64,000 nt of DNA from Prevotellaceae bacterium (GCA_031266015.1 JAISBU010000004.1:62001-126000); one strand, 5' to 3'; shown: positions 33,098 to 42,932, counted from the first letter of the stretch. The notes: a model not told the origin generated them from the sequence alone. Translations and numbers: made by a program.

Positions 33098-33910
33098 ATG
33101 AAAACAAGAAGCTACCCTTACATTGTGGCCGCAACGCGGCTACTCAACACAGCCAACCTGCAACCGGAGCTCCCTACCCCACCCGAACATCCTAATCATC
33201 TTAGTATCAAGGATGTAGAGAAAGGGAAAACCTCCGTGGATTACGAACAGGAGCTGGCATTTTTTCAAATTCAACAGGAGGAATACGAGCTGGAGCTGCA
33301 TGAGCTGCTCTCCAGGGTGAATGTGAAACACTACCGACAAACCGCTCGACTAGAGCTGCTTCAGCGCGCTCCTAAGCCATTGTCGGCCGCAGGACATGTT
33401 CAGCGTAAGCGTGGCGCCTCAGAGAGCTTTTTCTGCGATATTCTTAAAAAAAAATTCGCGGAAAAGATACTCACTAACGTGTTCTTTGTGAAGCACAACA
33501 GCGTATTTTATCCCGATTTTCTCTACTGGGATCCGGATTCAAACCTTACCATTGATATAGAAATCGATGAACCCTATGTGGGCTACTCGGGGCACGCCAT
33601 TCACCACCTGAGCAGCCGCACCTGCACCTCTGTTGATGATGAGCGCGATGCCGCCATAGCCTCTAAGCTATGGGTGGTGGTGCGTTTTGCCGAAGAGCAG
33701 ATCTTCAATCATCCTGCGGCTTGCGCTGAGTACATCGCTCGGCTGGCAAAAAGCATAATCAACAACCTAAGCTTGAATTTTACTACACAGCTTGTTCCCC
33801 GTGTACAAAAATGGACGGAGGAAGAAGCTGCTGAAATGGCGCGTCTCAGGTACAGAAACCAATACGTCCCAAACAACCTGCAAGGTCTGATCAGGATTCG
33901 AGAGGTGTAA
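33098..33910 (+). CDS. DUF559/Vsr-like nuclease-fold protein, second paralogue
   Basis: This 270-residue protein is clearly related to the gene before it and 50 residues shorter, mostly in the N-terminal linker. Shared blocks: HVQRKRGASESFFCDILKKK, VFYPDFLYWDPDSNLTIDIE (D140, E155), DEPYVGYSGHAIHHL, DDERDAAIASKLWVVVRFAE and the C-terminal tail with RYRNQYVPNNLQ. All putative catalytic acidic residues are kept, so both copies may be active. The pair points to a tandem duplication with the N-terminus trimmed or lost in this copy. No partner genes suggest a pathway. Function unknown. Confidence 0.65.
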   Translation: MKTRSYPYIVAATRLLNTANLQPELPTPPEHPNHLSIKDVEKGKTSVDYEQELAFFQIQQEEYELELHELLSRVNVKHYRQTARLELLQRAPKPLSAAGHVQRKRGASESFFCDILKKKFAEKILTNVFFVKHNSVFYPDFLYWDPDSNLTIDIEIDEPYVGYSGHAIHHLSSRTCTSVDDERDAAIASKLWVVVRFAEEQIFNHPAACAEYIARLAKSIINNLSLNFTTQLVPRVQKWTEEEAAEMARLRYRNQYVPNNLQGLIRIREV

Positions 33911-34069
33911 ATGAGGCGTATAAACTAGCGCCTCCCCATACGCATGAGCGTGCTTCATCTCGCTCAGCATTTACATATGTATCGTGCTTTCCCAAGCCGG
34001 TAGCTCAGCTAAAAAACACAATTGAAGAACAAGAATCCATATTTTATTATATTTTTGCAGTCTATAAAA

Positions 34070-34109
34070 TTTCGTGTGCGCACACGTAGTTCTGTGTGCG
34101 CACACGAAA
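34070..34109. promoter_or_regulatory. 16-bp inverted repeat made of two palindromes, ahead of pectate lyase
   Basis: The arms 34070-34085 and 34094-34109 pair perfectly around an 8-nt loop, and each arm itself contains the palindrome gtgtgcgcacac. Two such palindromes spaced about two helical turns apart look like a dimer-dimer operator. It is 40 bp before the pectate lyase start. Confidence 0.6.
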
Positions 34110-34148
34110 CGGTGAAATTTTAAATTTTTCGGTAGAGCATAACACCAA

Positions 34149-37088
34149 ATGGCAAGATTCATTTTACTGCTGGCAACAACTCTTCTTCTGGCAAACACCT
34201 CGCATCTTTATGCGCAAGACAAATGCTCTCCCGTAGGTTGGGGCGCTGTGGGTAGCAACGTCACAGGAGGAGGAAGCGCAACTCCCGTGCTGGTTACAAC
34301 TTATGATGGCTTGAAGCAGCAGCTTACATCTTCCAGCGCGGCCGTAATATACATGCAGGGCGAAATTACTATCCCCCCCGGAGGGCGCATCACTATTCAG
34401 TACCCCAATAAAACGCTCATAGGATTACCTAGCTCAAGGCTAATATCAACCGACTATACCGCCAATGGCTCTGGAATTTTTTACATAAAAAATTGCAGCA
34501 ACATCATTTTACGAAACCTGACCTTTGAAGGGCCGGGTGCATACGATACCGACGGATACGACCACCTCTGCATAGACAACGTTACCTACTGCTGGGTTGA
34601 CCATTGCGATTTTCAGGACGGAGTGGACGGAAATTTTGACATAAAAAATAAAAGCAACTACGTATCTGTTACCTGGTGCAGATTCCGCTACTTGAAAGTG
34701 CCTATTTCCGGAGGTTCCGGCGGAGCTGCGGATCACCGGTTTACCAACCTCATAGGTTCATCTGACGATGCCACCGCCGATGCGGGAAAGCTGAAAACAA
34801 CCTTTCAGTACTGCTGGTGGGACGAGGGTTGCGTAGAGCGTATGCCCCGTATCCGCTACGGGCAGATCCATCTGGTAAACAACCTGTTTTCCAGCACGGT
34901 TGCCAAGTACTGCATCCGTGCCGCGTATAAGGCTGACGTTTACGTTGATAAAAATGCTTTTGTAAGCGTGAAAAATCCGGTTACCAACAACAGCAGCAAT
35001 GAATTTCACTGTACATACCTAAATAACTATACTTCAGGTACTTCTGGCAGTGATACCCATAATAAAATAGCTGCGTTAAGCGGATACTCAGGAGAAGCGC
35101 AGTGGAACCCATACGGCACAACCGGATATGTTATTGATACTATCCCTGCCTCGCTGGTACAGGCAGCCGTAAGCAGCGAATCTTGCGGTGCAGGAGCCAC
35201 ATTAACCATCACAGGCAGCGCTGCAGCAACCTACGCCATAGCCTGCGGAGGCGCCACGTCCACAACGCTAGCTGCTCCCACCGCCGCCTTTGTGCGAAAT
35301 GATACGCAGGCTACCATATCATGGAATGCCATAGACAGCGCCAGTGGGTACAAGGTAAAAGTATGCGGCAATACCAAAGACAGCAGCGTATTTTGGAATT
35401 TCAGCAGCTACAGCGCTGTTAAAATCACATCCAGCACTACACTAAGCAGCGATTTGTCCATAGTAAGTAGCGGAAAAGAGGTTGCCATTGCAGCAGCAAC
35501 AGGCACAGGCACCTATGAAGGGCAAACCATAACCAAGATGTGCAAATTTGCCGGCGCAGGCTCCACAACAGATTGTGCACTTAAGCTTACTTTGCCCGGC
35601 GCCGGAGTATTAACCGTATACAGCAATGCTAAAGATAATAACCGCATATTGGCAGTAAGCGATGGAACCTCTGTTATCTCCGATGGAACATCCACCAATA
35701 CCAGCGTAACTACAATCTCTGCTGCAGGCGATTACTATATTTATTCTGCCGGCAGTGGTATGGAAATATATCTGCTGCAATTTACAACAGGGGGCTCATC
35801 ATGTGTTGAAACTCCTGTTGCAGGAACCATGTACACTGCCAACAACCTAAGCACAGACGAAAGCTACTCTTTTTACGTACAGGCCATAGGTAATGGAGAA
35901 AATATCCTCACAAGTGAATACGCTTTGGCTACAGAAACAGCCAGCGGTATAGGTGCAAGCGTTTCTCTTACAAGCGCAGCTACAACCACCAACCAAAATG
36001 TATACGTCAGCAAAAGCATTACAAACATAAAATACAGCTACACCGGAACAGCCTCCATTACATGGACGGGTACAGGCGGCAGCAATGTTGCTCCAAATGG
36101 CATAACTACAAATAATACAGATGGTTACATTATAATCAGCGGTACGCCATCGGCTACCGGTAATTACTCATATACCATTACTGTAGCCGCTATTGGCGCA
36201 GGAACTCCTGCAAGCGCCAACGCATCCGGAAGTCTTACCGTTACCGATGTGCCTGTAAATGCAAGCATTACTTTGGCCTCCGGTAGCAGCGCTTCGCCAA
36301 GCGTGCAGGTCGGTGACGCGCTTTCAATAAGCTACAGCTATGAAGGTACTTTTAATGCTATAAGCTGGACCGGCAGCAGCGCTACCCTTCCTGATGGTCT
36401 AGCGGTGAGCGCCAGCGTACAAAATCGTGTAACTATCAGCGGAACGCCAACCACTATTGGCACGTATAGCTATTTAATTAGCATAAACGGACTTTATGGC
36501 GGAAGCAATACCACAGCAAGCGGCACAATAACCGTGACTGCTGTTCCGGCGCCACCGGTACTCAGCGCCGATGCTACTTTGTCTAGTCTAACCACTTCGC
36601 CGCATGGCAGCTTGTTCCCAACGTTTAACGCAGACTCAACCAGCTACACCATGAATGTGGGCAATACGATCGCAGCTATAACCATAATTGCCATAGCAAA
36701 CCATGATAGCGCGACAGCTAGCGGTGACGGAGCCAAGAACCTGTCCGTAGGAAGTAACCCGTTTACCATTACCGTAAGAGCAGAAAACGGCGCTACCAAA
36801 GATTATGCATTAACCATTACTAGAGCCGCAGAAACGGTCACCTCCGTTGAATCCAGCAGGCTTGCGGAGTTGAAGGTGTACCCAAATCCAGCTGCAACAG
36901 AAGTAACCGTTGAGCATGAAGCTTGGAGCAGTGAGAGCAAAGTTGAAGTATACAACATAGCAGAGGGGGTCTTAGTGAAAGTACAAGGAGTAGCAGGAAC
37001 GACCACTACCGTTAACGTATCCGGATTGCCACAAGGTAGCTACCTTATCAAGCTTGGTAAGAAAAAAGCACGCTTTATGAAGCTTTAA
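34149..37088 (+). CDS. secreted pectate lyase (PL1-like) with T9SS sorting domain
   Basis: This 979-residue protein has a signal peptide (MARFILLLATTLLLANTSHLYAQ), then a parallel beta-helix pectate lyase domain to about residue 330: CWVDHCDFQDGVDGNFDIKN (near 150, calcium-site Asp) and CVERMPRIRYGQIHLVNNLF (near 231, catalytic Arg), as in polysaccharide lyase family 1. From about 376 an FN3 domain begins (TISWNAIDSASGYKVKVCGN), is interrupted at about 407-549 by a beta-rich insert, then resumes (LSTDESYSFYVQAIGNGE). Two Ig-like repeats, a cadherin-like sandwich and a type A T9SS C-terminal domain (LKVYPNPAATEVTV) follow. It should be released or held at the surface by T9SS and cleave pectate. 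Confidence 0.88.
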   Translation: MARFILLLATTLLLANTSHLYAQDKCSPVGWGAVGSNVTGGGSATPVLVTTYDGLKQQLTSSSAAVIYMQGEITIPPGGRITIQYPNKTLIGLPSSRLISTDYTANGSGIFYIKNCSNIILRNLTFEGPGAYDTDGYDHLCIDNVTYCWVDHCDFQDGVDGNFDIKNKSNYVSVTWCRFRYLKVPISGGSGGAADHRFTNLIGSSDDATADAGKLKTTFQYCWWDEGCVERMPRIRYGQIHLVNNLFSSTVAKYCIRAAYKADVYVDKNAFVSVKNPVTNNSSNEFHCTYLNNYTSGTSGSDTHNKIAALSGYSGEAQWNPYGTTGYVIDTIPASLVQAAVSSESCGAGATLTITGSAAATYAIACGGATSTTLAAPTAAFVRNDTQATISWNAIDSASGYKVKVCGNTKDSSVFWNFSSYSAVKITSSTTLSSDLSIVSSGKEVAIAAATGTGTYEGQTITKMCKFAGAGSTTDCALKLTLPGAGVLTVYSNAKDNNRILAVSDGTSVISDGTSTNTSVTTISAAGDYYIYSAGSGMEIYLLQFTTGGSSCVETPVAGTMYTANNLSTDESYSFYVQAIGNGENILTSEYALATETASGIGASVSLTSAATTTNQNVYVSKSITNIKYSYTGTASITWTGTGGSNVAPNGITTNNTDGYIIISGTPSATGNYSYTITVAAIGAGTPASANASGSLTVTDVPVNASITLASGSSASPSVQVGDALSISYSYEGTFNAISWTGSSATLPDGLAVSASVQNRVTISGTPTTIGTYSYLISINGLYGGSNTTASGTITVTAVPAPPVLSADATLSSLTTSPHGSLFPTFNADSTSYTMNVGNTIAAITIIAIANHDSATASGDGAKNLSVGSNPFTITVRAENGATKDYALTITRAAETVTSVESSRLAELKVYPNPAATEVTVEHEAWSSESKVEVYNIAEGVLVKVQGVAGTTTTVNVSGLPQGSYLIKLGKKKARFMKL

Positions 37089-37094
37089 AAATAC

Positions 37095-37156
37095 AAGCGC
37101 TCTAAAAATAAATCGGCAGGAATGAATTTTCCCGCCGATTTACTTTTAGAGCGCTT
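37095..37156. terminator. bidirectional terminator between pectate lyase and ferritin
   Basis: 23-bp arms (37095-37117 and 37134-37156) pair with a single mismatch and a 16-nt loop, between converging genes. Confidence 0.7.
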
Positions 37157-37163
37157 AGAAATT

Positions 37164-37676
37164 CTACAAGCGGACTTTCTTCAGCTCCTCCTTCATACGA
37201 TCAATATCGGTAATGAAGTCTTCGATGTCATTCTCATGCTCCAGCTCCTCACCCAAAATGGTAGTAGCCATAGCATGGGTGTTGTGGTCAATGCCATTGG
37301 TAAAGTCGGCAATCTCCTTGTAGCGTTGAATTGCGCAACGCTCGCCACGAAGATTTTGCTCCAAAATAACCTCAATATATGAATCTTCAGGAGCCTCATA
37401 TTTACAACGTGCCAGCTTTGGCCACTCCATAGGCGACAGCACAGGAGTGCCGCCTAGCTGAATAATACGGTCTGCTACCAACACTGCATGGTTCAACTCC
37501 TGAGTAGCATGCAAAAGCAGCTCCGGTTCAATCTCGCTACGCATAGGACCTTCCATAATACGAGCGCCAATCCAGTACTGATAGTAGGCCAACCACTCTT
37601 CGGACAATGCAGCATTGAGCATATCAATGAGCTTTTTCACGTCCAAATTCAAAATTTCTACGCCTTTCTTTCCCAT
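37164..37676 (-). CDS. ferritin-like Dps-family protein (DPSL type)
   Basis: This 170-residue four-helix-bundle protein carries a di-iron pattern: ALSEEWLAYYQYWIGA (first helix Glu), LLLHATQELNHAVLVADRI with ExxH, EVILEQNLRGERCAIQRYKE, and ILGEELEHENDIEDFI with ExxxH-like residues. Two cysteines (LARCKYE and GERCAIQRY, about 24 apart) fit the Dps-like/thioferritin branch described in Bacteroides fragilis and Sulfolobus, which stores iron and protects DNA under peroxide stress. Short helix tails make a typical Dps less likely. It is probably oxidative-stress induced; no OxyR site was identified. Confidence 0.75.
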   Translation of the reverse strand: MGKKGVEILNLDVKKLIDMLNAALSEEWLAYYQYWIGARIMEGPMRSEIEPELLLHATQELNHAVLVADRIIQLGGTPVLSPMEWPKLARCKYEAPEDSYIEVILEQNLRGERCAIQRYKEIADFTNGIDHNTHAMATTILGEELEHENDIEDFITDIDRMKEELKKVRL

Positions 37677-38107
37677 AATTTTAAGTTTTTAGAGGGTTAA
37701 AAAAATCTTATCACTTATCATCAAACATTTACAATTACAAATTTATAAAAATAATCAAAGCATTGTATTCAACGTCAAAATCATGTCATAATTTCATTAA
37801 ACATCTCATAAACAGGACATTATTTCAGAACAAGAAGCCAATTCTTTGACAATTTGACACATTTTTTATTCTGGCAAGGAAATTGATAAAGAAGATAGAG
37901 GGATAAAAAATGGTAATGATACATCTATTTACACTAAAGTTTAACCACTAAGCCTCGCAAAGGCTTTCACAACGTAACACGAAGTATTTCTTTGCCAAGC
38001 TTTGTGACATGGGCTTTTAAAAACATGAGTATATTGTTACCAAAAAAAATTATCGCTTTACCTACTTATATTGCCGTAGGGCAAGTTGTAAATCGTACTT
38101 TTGAGCT
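37677..38107. other. gene-free region with a CTTTG-type repeat and the clpB promoter
   Basis: No gene. 37941-38010 is an inverted copy of the repeat at 14194-14250. Near its right end lies a TACTTTTG box (38096-38103) with ATTG 22 bp upstream. Confidence 0.6.
37941..38010 (-). repeat. dispersed CTTTG-type repeat, copy 2
   Basis: Read on the minus strand it gives caaagaaatac, ttcgtgttacgttgtga, aagcctttgcgaggctt and agtggttaa. The first copy lacks the ttcgtgtta part. Confidence 0.6.
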
Positions 38108-40696
38108 ATGAACCTGAACACTTTTACCATTAAGGCGCAGGAAGTAATGCAGCAGGCCATTACCATTGCGCAGGGCTACGGACACCAGGCGGTGGACACG
38201 GCCCACATCCTTAAAGCCGGCCTGGTAGATGCCGAAAGCATCGTCAGCTTTATCCTTCGCAAGCTTGACGTAAACCCCGATGCTTTGCAGGCTGAAGCCG
38301 ACAAAATACTTGCCGCTTACCCCAAGGTAAGCGGCGGAAATCCTTACCTGAGCAATGAGGCTAATACCGCTATTCAGCGCGCGCAAGCGGCTGCCAAAGA
38401 AATGGGCGATGAGTTTGTAGCCGTAGAGCACCTGCTTTTGGGGCTGCTCGCGGCAGGTGGTAACACGGCGAAGCTGCTAAAGGAAAGCGGAATTAACGAA
38501 AAGGACTTAAAAGCCGCCATTAATGAGCTGCGCAAAGGTGCGAAGGTAAACAGTCAAACTGCAGAGGATACCTACAACGCACTCAACCGTTTTGCCATTA
38601 ACCTGAATGAGCAAGCCCGTACAGGTAAGCTGGATCCGGTTATTGGCCGCGATGATGAGATACGCCGGGTACTTCAAATACTGTCGCGCAGAACAAAAAA
38701 CAACCCGATTCTTATAGGTGAACCCGGTGTGGGCAAAACCGCCATTGCCGAGGGTATTGCGCATCGTATTGTGAGCGGCGACGTTCCCGAAAACCTGAAA
38801 TCCAAGCTGATTTACTCGCTTGATATGGGAGCGCTTATTGCAGGAGCAAAATACAAAGGCGAGTTTGAGGAACGCTTAAAATCCGTTGTAAATGAGGTAG
38901 TTAAATCCAATGGCGACATCATTCTATTTATAGACGAAATTCACACCTTGGTGGGCGCCGGTAAGAGTGAGGGCGCCATGGATGCCGCCAACATTCTTAA
39001 GCCGGCATTGGCTCGTGGGGACTTGCGCGCCGTAGGCGCCACGACCCTGGATGAGTACCAGAAATATTTTGAAAAGGATAAGGCGCTGGAGCGTCGTTTC
39101 CAAACCGTTATGGTGAATGAGCCCTCCCCTGCCGACGCTATTTCTATTTTACGTGGACTGAAGGAGCGCTACGAAAATCACCACCGCGTACGTATCAAAG
39201 ACGACGCTATTATTGCGGCGGTTGAGCTCAGCAACAGATACATTACCGCACGTTTCTTGCCCGACAAGGCCATTGACCTTATTGACGAAGCGGCAAGCAA
39301 GCTTCGCTTGGAGATGAACTCTGTCCCCGAAAATATTGACGACCTCAACCGTAAGCTGCGTCAGCTGGAAATTGAGCGCGAGGCCATCAAGCGTGAAGGT
39401 GATACCAAAAAAGCAGAGGAGCTGAGCAAGGAAATTGCCGGCTACAGCGAGCAGCGTGATAAGCTGAATGCTCAATGGCAGGAAGAAAAGGATGTTATCG
39501 ATAAAATCCAGAAGAATAAGCAGAACATTGAAGATTACAAGCTGCAGGCGGAAGCCGCCGAGCGCCAAGGCAACTACGGTCTGGTGGCGGAGCTGCGCTA
39601 CGGCAAAATTCGTGAGGCAGAAGCTGAAATTGAGAAGCTAACCAGGTTCAAGGAAGAGCACAAGAGCGAATTTCCACTTGTAAATGAGGAAGTTAACCCT
39701 GAAGATATTGCAGAGGTCGTAGCGAAATGGACAGGTATTCCCGTTACAAAAATGCTGCAAAGCGAGCGCGAAAAATTGCTACACCTTGAGCAGGATTTGC
39801 ACAAGCGAGTGGTAGGCCAGAACGAGGCAATAGAAGCGGTAGCAAACGCCGTACGCCGCAGCCGCGCGGGGTTGCAGGATGTGAAGCGCCCGGTTGGCTC
39901 CTTCATATTTTTAGGTACAACCGGCGTGGGTAAAACAGAGCTGGCAAAAGCGTTGGCAGAATACTTGTTCAACGACGAAAATCTGATGACCCGTATAGAC
40001 ATGAGCGAATACCAGGAATCTCACTCCGTGTCGCGCCTTATTGGAGCGCCTCCCGGATACGTGGGCTACGATGAGGGCGGACAGCTGACCGAAGCCGTAC
40101 GGCGTAAGCCCTACTCTGTAATTCTGCTGGATGAGATTGAAAAGGCACATGCCGATGTGTTCAACATTTTGCTGCAAGTGCTGGACGACGGACGGCTTAC
40201 GGACAACAAGGGGCGCACCGTAGACTTCAAGAATACCATTATTATCATGACCTCCAACGTGGGGTCGGGCATCATTATGGAGAGCATGGAGCAGCTCACA
40301 GAGAAGAATCGTGAGCGTACGCTGGAGCGCACAAAAATGGAGGTGCTGGACTTGCTTAAGCAAACCGTACGCCCCGAGTTCCTGAACCGTGTGGACGAAA
40401 TCATTATGTTTACCCCGCTCACCAGGGATGACGTTAGGGATATTGTAAAAATACAGCTCGGGCAAATACAAAAAATGCTCGCGGAAAGTGGCGTTCGCAT
40501 ATCGCTTAGCGACTACGCCATGAGCTGGATGGTGGAGCAGGGTTACGATCCTGTTTACGGAGCCCGCCCTGTAAAGCGTGCGCTGCAAAAGGAGTTGGTA
40601 AATGAGCTGGCAAAGCAGCTGCTCGCAGGCGCTATTAACAAAGAAAAAGAAGTCATTGTAGACTACTTTGGAGAAGGCTTGGTGTTCAGAAACTAG
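38108..40696 (+). CDS. clpB: ATP-dependent disaggregase ClpB
   Basis: ClpB is a hexameric Hsp100 that pulls proteins out of aggregates together with DnaK. The 862-residue protein has a Clp_N domain (residues 1-150), the first AAA+ module with [20 protein letters not shown] and [13 protein letters not shown], the middle coiled-coil propeller (about 410-520), and the second AAA+ module with [31 protein letters not shown] and the C-terminal D2 small domain. It has the M-domain, so it is ClpB and not ClpA/ClpC. A TACTTTTG box ends 5 bp before the ATG, which would make the mRNA nearly leaderless from that site. Confidence 0.95.
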   Translation: MNLNTFTIKAQEVMQQAITIAQGYGHQAVDTAHILKAGLVDAESIVSFILRKLDVNPDALQAEADKILAAYPKVSGGNPYLSNEANTAIQRAQAAAKEMGDEFVAVEHLLLGLLAAGGNTAKLLKESGINEKDLKAAINELRKGAKVNSQTAEDTYNALNRFAINLNEQARTGKLDPVIGRDDEIRRVLQILSRRTKNNPILIGEPGVGKTAIAEGIAHRIVSGDVPENLKSKLIYSLDMGALIAGAKYKGEFEERLKSVVNEVVKSNGDIILFIDEIHTLVGAGKSEGAMDAANILKPALARGDLRAVGATTLDEYQKYFEKDKALERRFQTVMVNEPSPADAISILRGLKERYENHHRVRIKDDAIIAAVELSNRYITARFLPDKAIDLIDEAASKLRLEMNSVPENIDDLNRKLRQLEIEREAIKREGDTKKAEELSKEIAGYSEQRDKLNAQWQEEKDVIDKIQKNKQNIEDYKLQAEAAERQGNYGLVAELRYGKIREAEAEIEKLTRFKEEHKSEFPLVNEEVNPEDIAEVVAKWTGIPVTKMLQSEREKLLHLEQDLHKRVVGQNEAIEAVANAVRRSRAGLQDVKRPVGSFIFLGTTGVGKTELAKALAEYLFNDENLMTRIDMSEYQESHSVSRLIGAPPGYVGYDEGGQLTEAVRRKPYSVILLDEIEKAHADVFNILLQVLDDGRLTDNKGRTVDFKNTIIIMTSNVGSGIIMESMEQLTEKNRERTLERTKMEVLDLLKQTVRPEFLNRVDEIIMFTPLTRDDVRDIVKIQLGQIQKMLAESGVRISLSDYAMSWMVEQGYDPVYGARPVKRALQKELVNELAKQLLAGAINKEKEVIVDYFGEGLVFRN

Positions 40697-40747
40697 CTAT
40701 CTGAATTTTTTAATAAATGGCAGATAAACAGTGCATCCCATCCAAAA

Positions 40748-40771
40748 AAGGGCTACCCATGGGTAGCCCTT
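40748..40771 (+). terminator. clpB terminator hairpin
   Basis: A 24-bp perfect palindrome (aagggctaccc and its complement around at). It follows clpB by about 50 bp. Confidence 0.6.
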
Positions 40772-40814
40772 GTACATTCGACCGGCAAATGCAATCAAAT
40801 CGCATACTAAACTT

Positions 40815-41171
40815 TTACGAATCAGCGAACTTAACTTGACGCTGCCAAACACTCATTATTTGGTGGCAGGTACAAGAGTGAGATCCACGAAGCTGGACTG
40901 ACATCAATTCTTCTGCAGTTGACCCATATTTTCCATCTGCTATACTTGGTATTACTCTTAGCGCAGAGGCGAGCAGCGGACCAGCTGAGTAAGCTATCTG
41001 TTGTTGTTCAATCTTTACGTTTGCGTTTCTCACCCTATCAAATTGTTCTTCAGCAAACTTTGCAGCCCTAGCAGCTGCCTGTTGAACTTGCTCATTTTTA
41101 ACTTGTTGCAATAATTTATCCAGGCCGTCTTGTAAGTCTACTCTAATATCAGCCACTAGCTTATCAGTCAA
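40815..41171 (-). CDS. hypothetical protein, 118 aa
   Basis: I do not recognise this. The first 75 residues (DLQDGLDKLLQQVKNEQVQQ, then AAARAAKFAEEQFDRVRNA) are amphipathic, Ala/Gln/Lys-rich and probably a coiled coil; the remainder has two close cysteines (SHSCTCHQIM) and a C-terminal Trp-containing tail. No signal peptide or membrane span. Codon use looks ordinary for the window. It is convergent with clpB and is flanked on its 5' side by a gene-free region with folded repeats. Confidence 0.5.
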   Translation of the reverse strand: MTDKLVADIRVDLQDGLDKLLQQVKNEQVQQAAARAAKFAEEQFDRVRNANVKIEQQQIAYSAGPLLASALRVIPSIADGKYGSTAEELMSVQLRGSHSCTCHQIMSVWQRQVKFADS

Positions 41172-41252
41172 TTTTCTTTTGTCATCTGGCGCTGTAGTGT
41201 TAGCTAAATAAGATTATATTTAGTTGTGATTAAGTTTTATGCTACAAGCCGA

Positions 41253-41345
41253 CATCAAAACGACGCTGCTGTGCATTAGCAGCTTTGCAAATCACATAAG
41301 CAATGCACCTATGGAGCAGCTGCTTGCCATAGGTGGATTTTGATG
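41253..41345. repeat. three-stem folded element
   Basis: Outer stem catcaaaa (41253-41260) with ttttgatg (41338-41345). Inside, gtgcatt (41271-41277) pairs with aatgcac (41302-41308), and cacctatgg (41306-41314) pairs with ccataggtg (41327-41335), the last two sharing a few bases so they may be alternatives. Confidence 0.6.
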
Positions 41346-41618
41346 CAAGTATGCAAAAGTAGTAAAAAACAAATAGAAAAACATTTCAGAACACTTCGTT
41401 GTTCATTTTAACAAATTAGATGAAAAATTGGATAAGTAGGCATTATTTTGCCTGCGCATTAATTTTACTAAGAGCTTAAATGAGTTCCCTTTATAAATTC
41501 AGCGTATATTTGTACCTGAAAAATGTACAAAATTTTATACTTTTTGCCTATGGATAAGTAAAGCGTAGTTGATACGCGCATTTTAAACATAACAGGAAAA
41601 AGCGTTAGCTTATATTTT

Positions 41619-41737
41619 GGTTCTTGAAACTTCGCAACTTTCAATAGCTACCAAGAGTATAGTGATAGCGCTCACGCATTGTTGCGTGGGCTATATTCAT
41701 TATTTGGTAGCAAGGTATTGCGAAGACCTCAAGAACC
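41619..41737. repeat. 119-nt imperfect long hairpin
   Basis: Matching blocks occur in order on both arms: ggttcttga, cttcgcaa, gctaccaa, atag, cacgca, around a ttgt loop. Arms of about 58 nt. It could be a MITE or a structured RNA. Confidence 0.7.
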
Positions 41738-41855
41738 AGTAAGGAAGTGTACCCACGCTTTTTCTATGTGCGCGTACGAGGTAACTTAAGGGTATAACCA
41801 ATTAAAAATGAGGTAATTACGGTAATTACCGAAGAATAGAACCAAAAAACATTAC

Positions 41856-42932
41856 ATGCCCATGCTACCAGCCATCAATGAAAACTTATCCAAAAGGATA
41901 AGCTCGCTGCGTTTTTTGCTTATTGTCTTTGTCGTTTTCGCACACAACAACCCAACAACAGTAAACTTTGCTAACGGAACAGAAACATACGATATTCCCA
42001 GCTACGTAAATGTGGTAAGGAGATTAATTTCAGAAATCAGAACTACCATTCCCCTGTTTTTTCTCCTATCAGGATTCCTGTTGTACGCAAAGGAAACAAA
42101 GCTTACTACCGTGCTGAAGAAAAAAAGCCGAACCATACTGTTGCCCTATCTTTTGTGGAATGCGCTGACCATACTATTCTACTACATTGCGCAAAGCTTT
42201 AGCTTCACAGAGCCGTATTTTGCTACTAACATTGTGCGGAATTTTACGATAATGGATTATGTTGGGGCATTTACCGGAAAAGCGGGTATTTATGCTGAGC
42301 ATGGCGGTACGCCAATAGCATATCCACTTTGGTTTTTAAGAGATTTATTTATCCTTAACCTGGCATTTATCGGAATAAAAAAGCTGGTTGATAAATTTCC
42401 GTTGGGAACTTTGATGTTGTTTGTCATTTTATGGATAGGCAGCATAGATATTTACGTAGTGTCGCCTGAGGCGCTGCTGTTTTTTACGTTAGGCTACTAC
42501 GCCGTAAAGTACTCGCTGGACATTAGAAAGCTGGACAGCCTAAAAATGTACGATATTGTAGCGCTATATGCAATAACAATAGTAATTGAGCTGTTTTTCA
42601 AGGAAAGCGTACCTGTTATTCATAACCTTAACATTGTAATAGGAAGCATTTTCTTCCTAAAGTTGACGCAATACTTTGTAAGCAGCCAAAAAGTATTCGG
42701 TAAGCTATTGTGGTTAGAAGGCTATGCGTTTTGGGTGTATGTGGCTCATGCAATACCGTTGTCAATTATGACAAAGCTGAGCGTAAAAATAATTCCCATG
42801 CACGACGGTTGGCTGCTCCTGCAATACTTTGGAGTAAGTATTACTGCGGTAGTCATACTTGTAGCAATGGGTGCAGCGGTAAAAAAATTATTTCCAAAAA
42901 CGTATACAGTACTAACCAGCGGAAGAACGTAA
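41856..42932 (+). CDS. acyltransferase 3 family membrane protein
   Basis: This 358-residue integral membrane protein has the acyltransferase-3 layout: an N-terminal ISSLRFLLIVFVVFAHNNP with the conserved early His (the catalytic R/H motif), then LFFLLSGFLLYAKE, RTILLPYLLWNALTILFYY, YPLWFLRDLFILNLAFIGI, and several more hydrophobic segments, about ten in all. Such enzymes move acetyl or other acyl groups onto cell-surface sugars at the inner membrane. The substrate cannot be told from sequence; no glycan cluster is adjacent. It may have been acquired, as it stands next to repeat elements. Confidence 0.85.
   Translation: MPMLPAINENLSKRISSLRFLLIVFVVFAHNNPTTVNFANGTETYDIPSYVNVVRRLISEIRTTIPLFFLLSGFLLYAKETKLTTVLKKKSRTILLPYLLWNALTILFYYIAQSFSFTEPYFATNIVRNFTIMDYVGAFTGKAGIYAEHGGTPIAYPLWFLRDLFILNLAFIGIKKLVDKFPLGTLMLFVILWIGSIDIYVVSPEALLFFTLGYYAVKYSLDIRKLDSLKMYDIVALYAITIVIELFFKESVPVIHNLNIVIGSIFFLKLTQYFVSSQKVFGKLLWLEGYAFWVYVAHAIPLSIMTKLSVKIIPMHDGWLLLQYFGVSITAVVILVAMGAAVKKLFPKTYTVLTSGRT

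Larger units (their letters stand above)
41172..41855. other. gene-free region with two large folded elements
   Basis: No gene. It contains the multi-stem element 41253-41345 and the long hairpin 41619-41737, then a short repeat (ggtaattac at 41812-41820, again at 41821-41829) close to the acyltransferase start. Confidence 0.6.
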
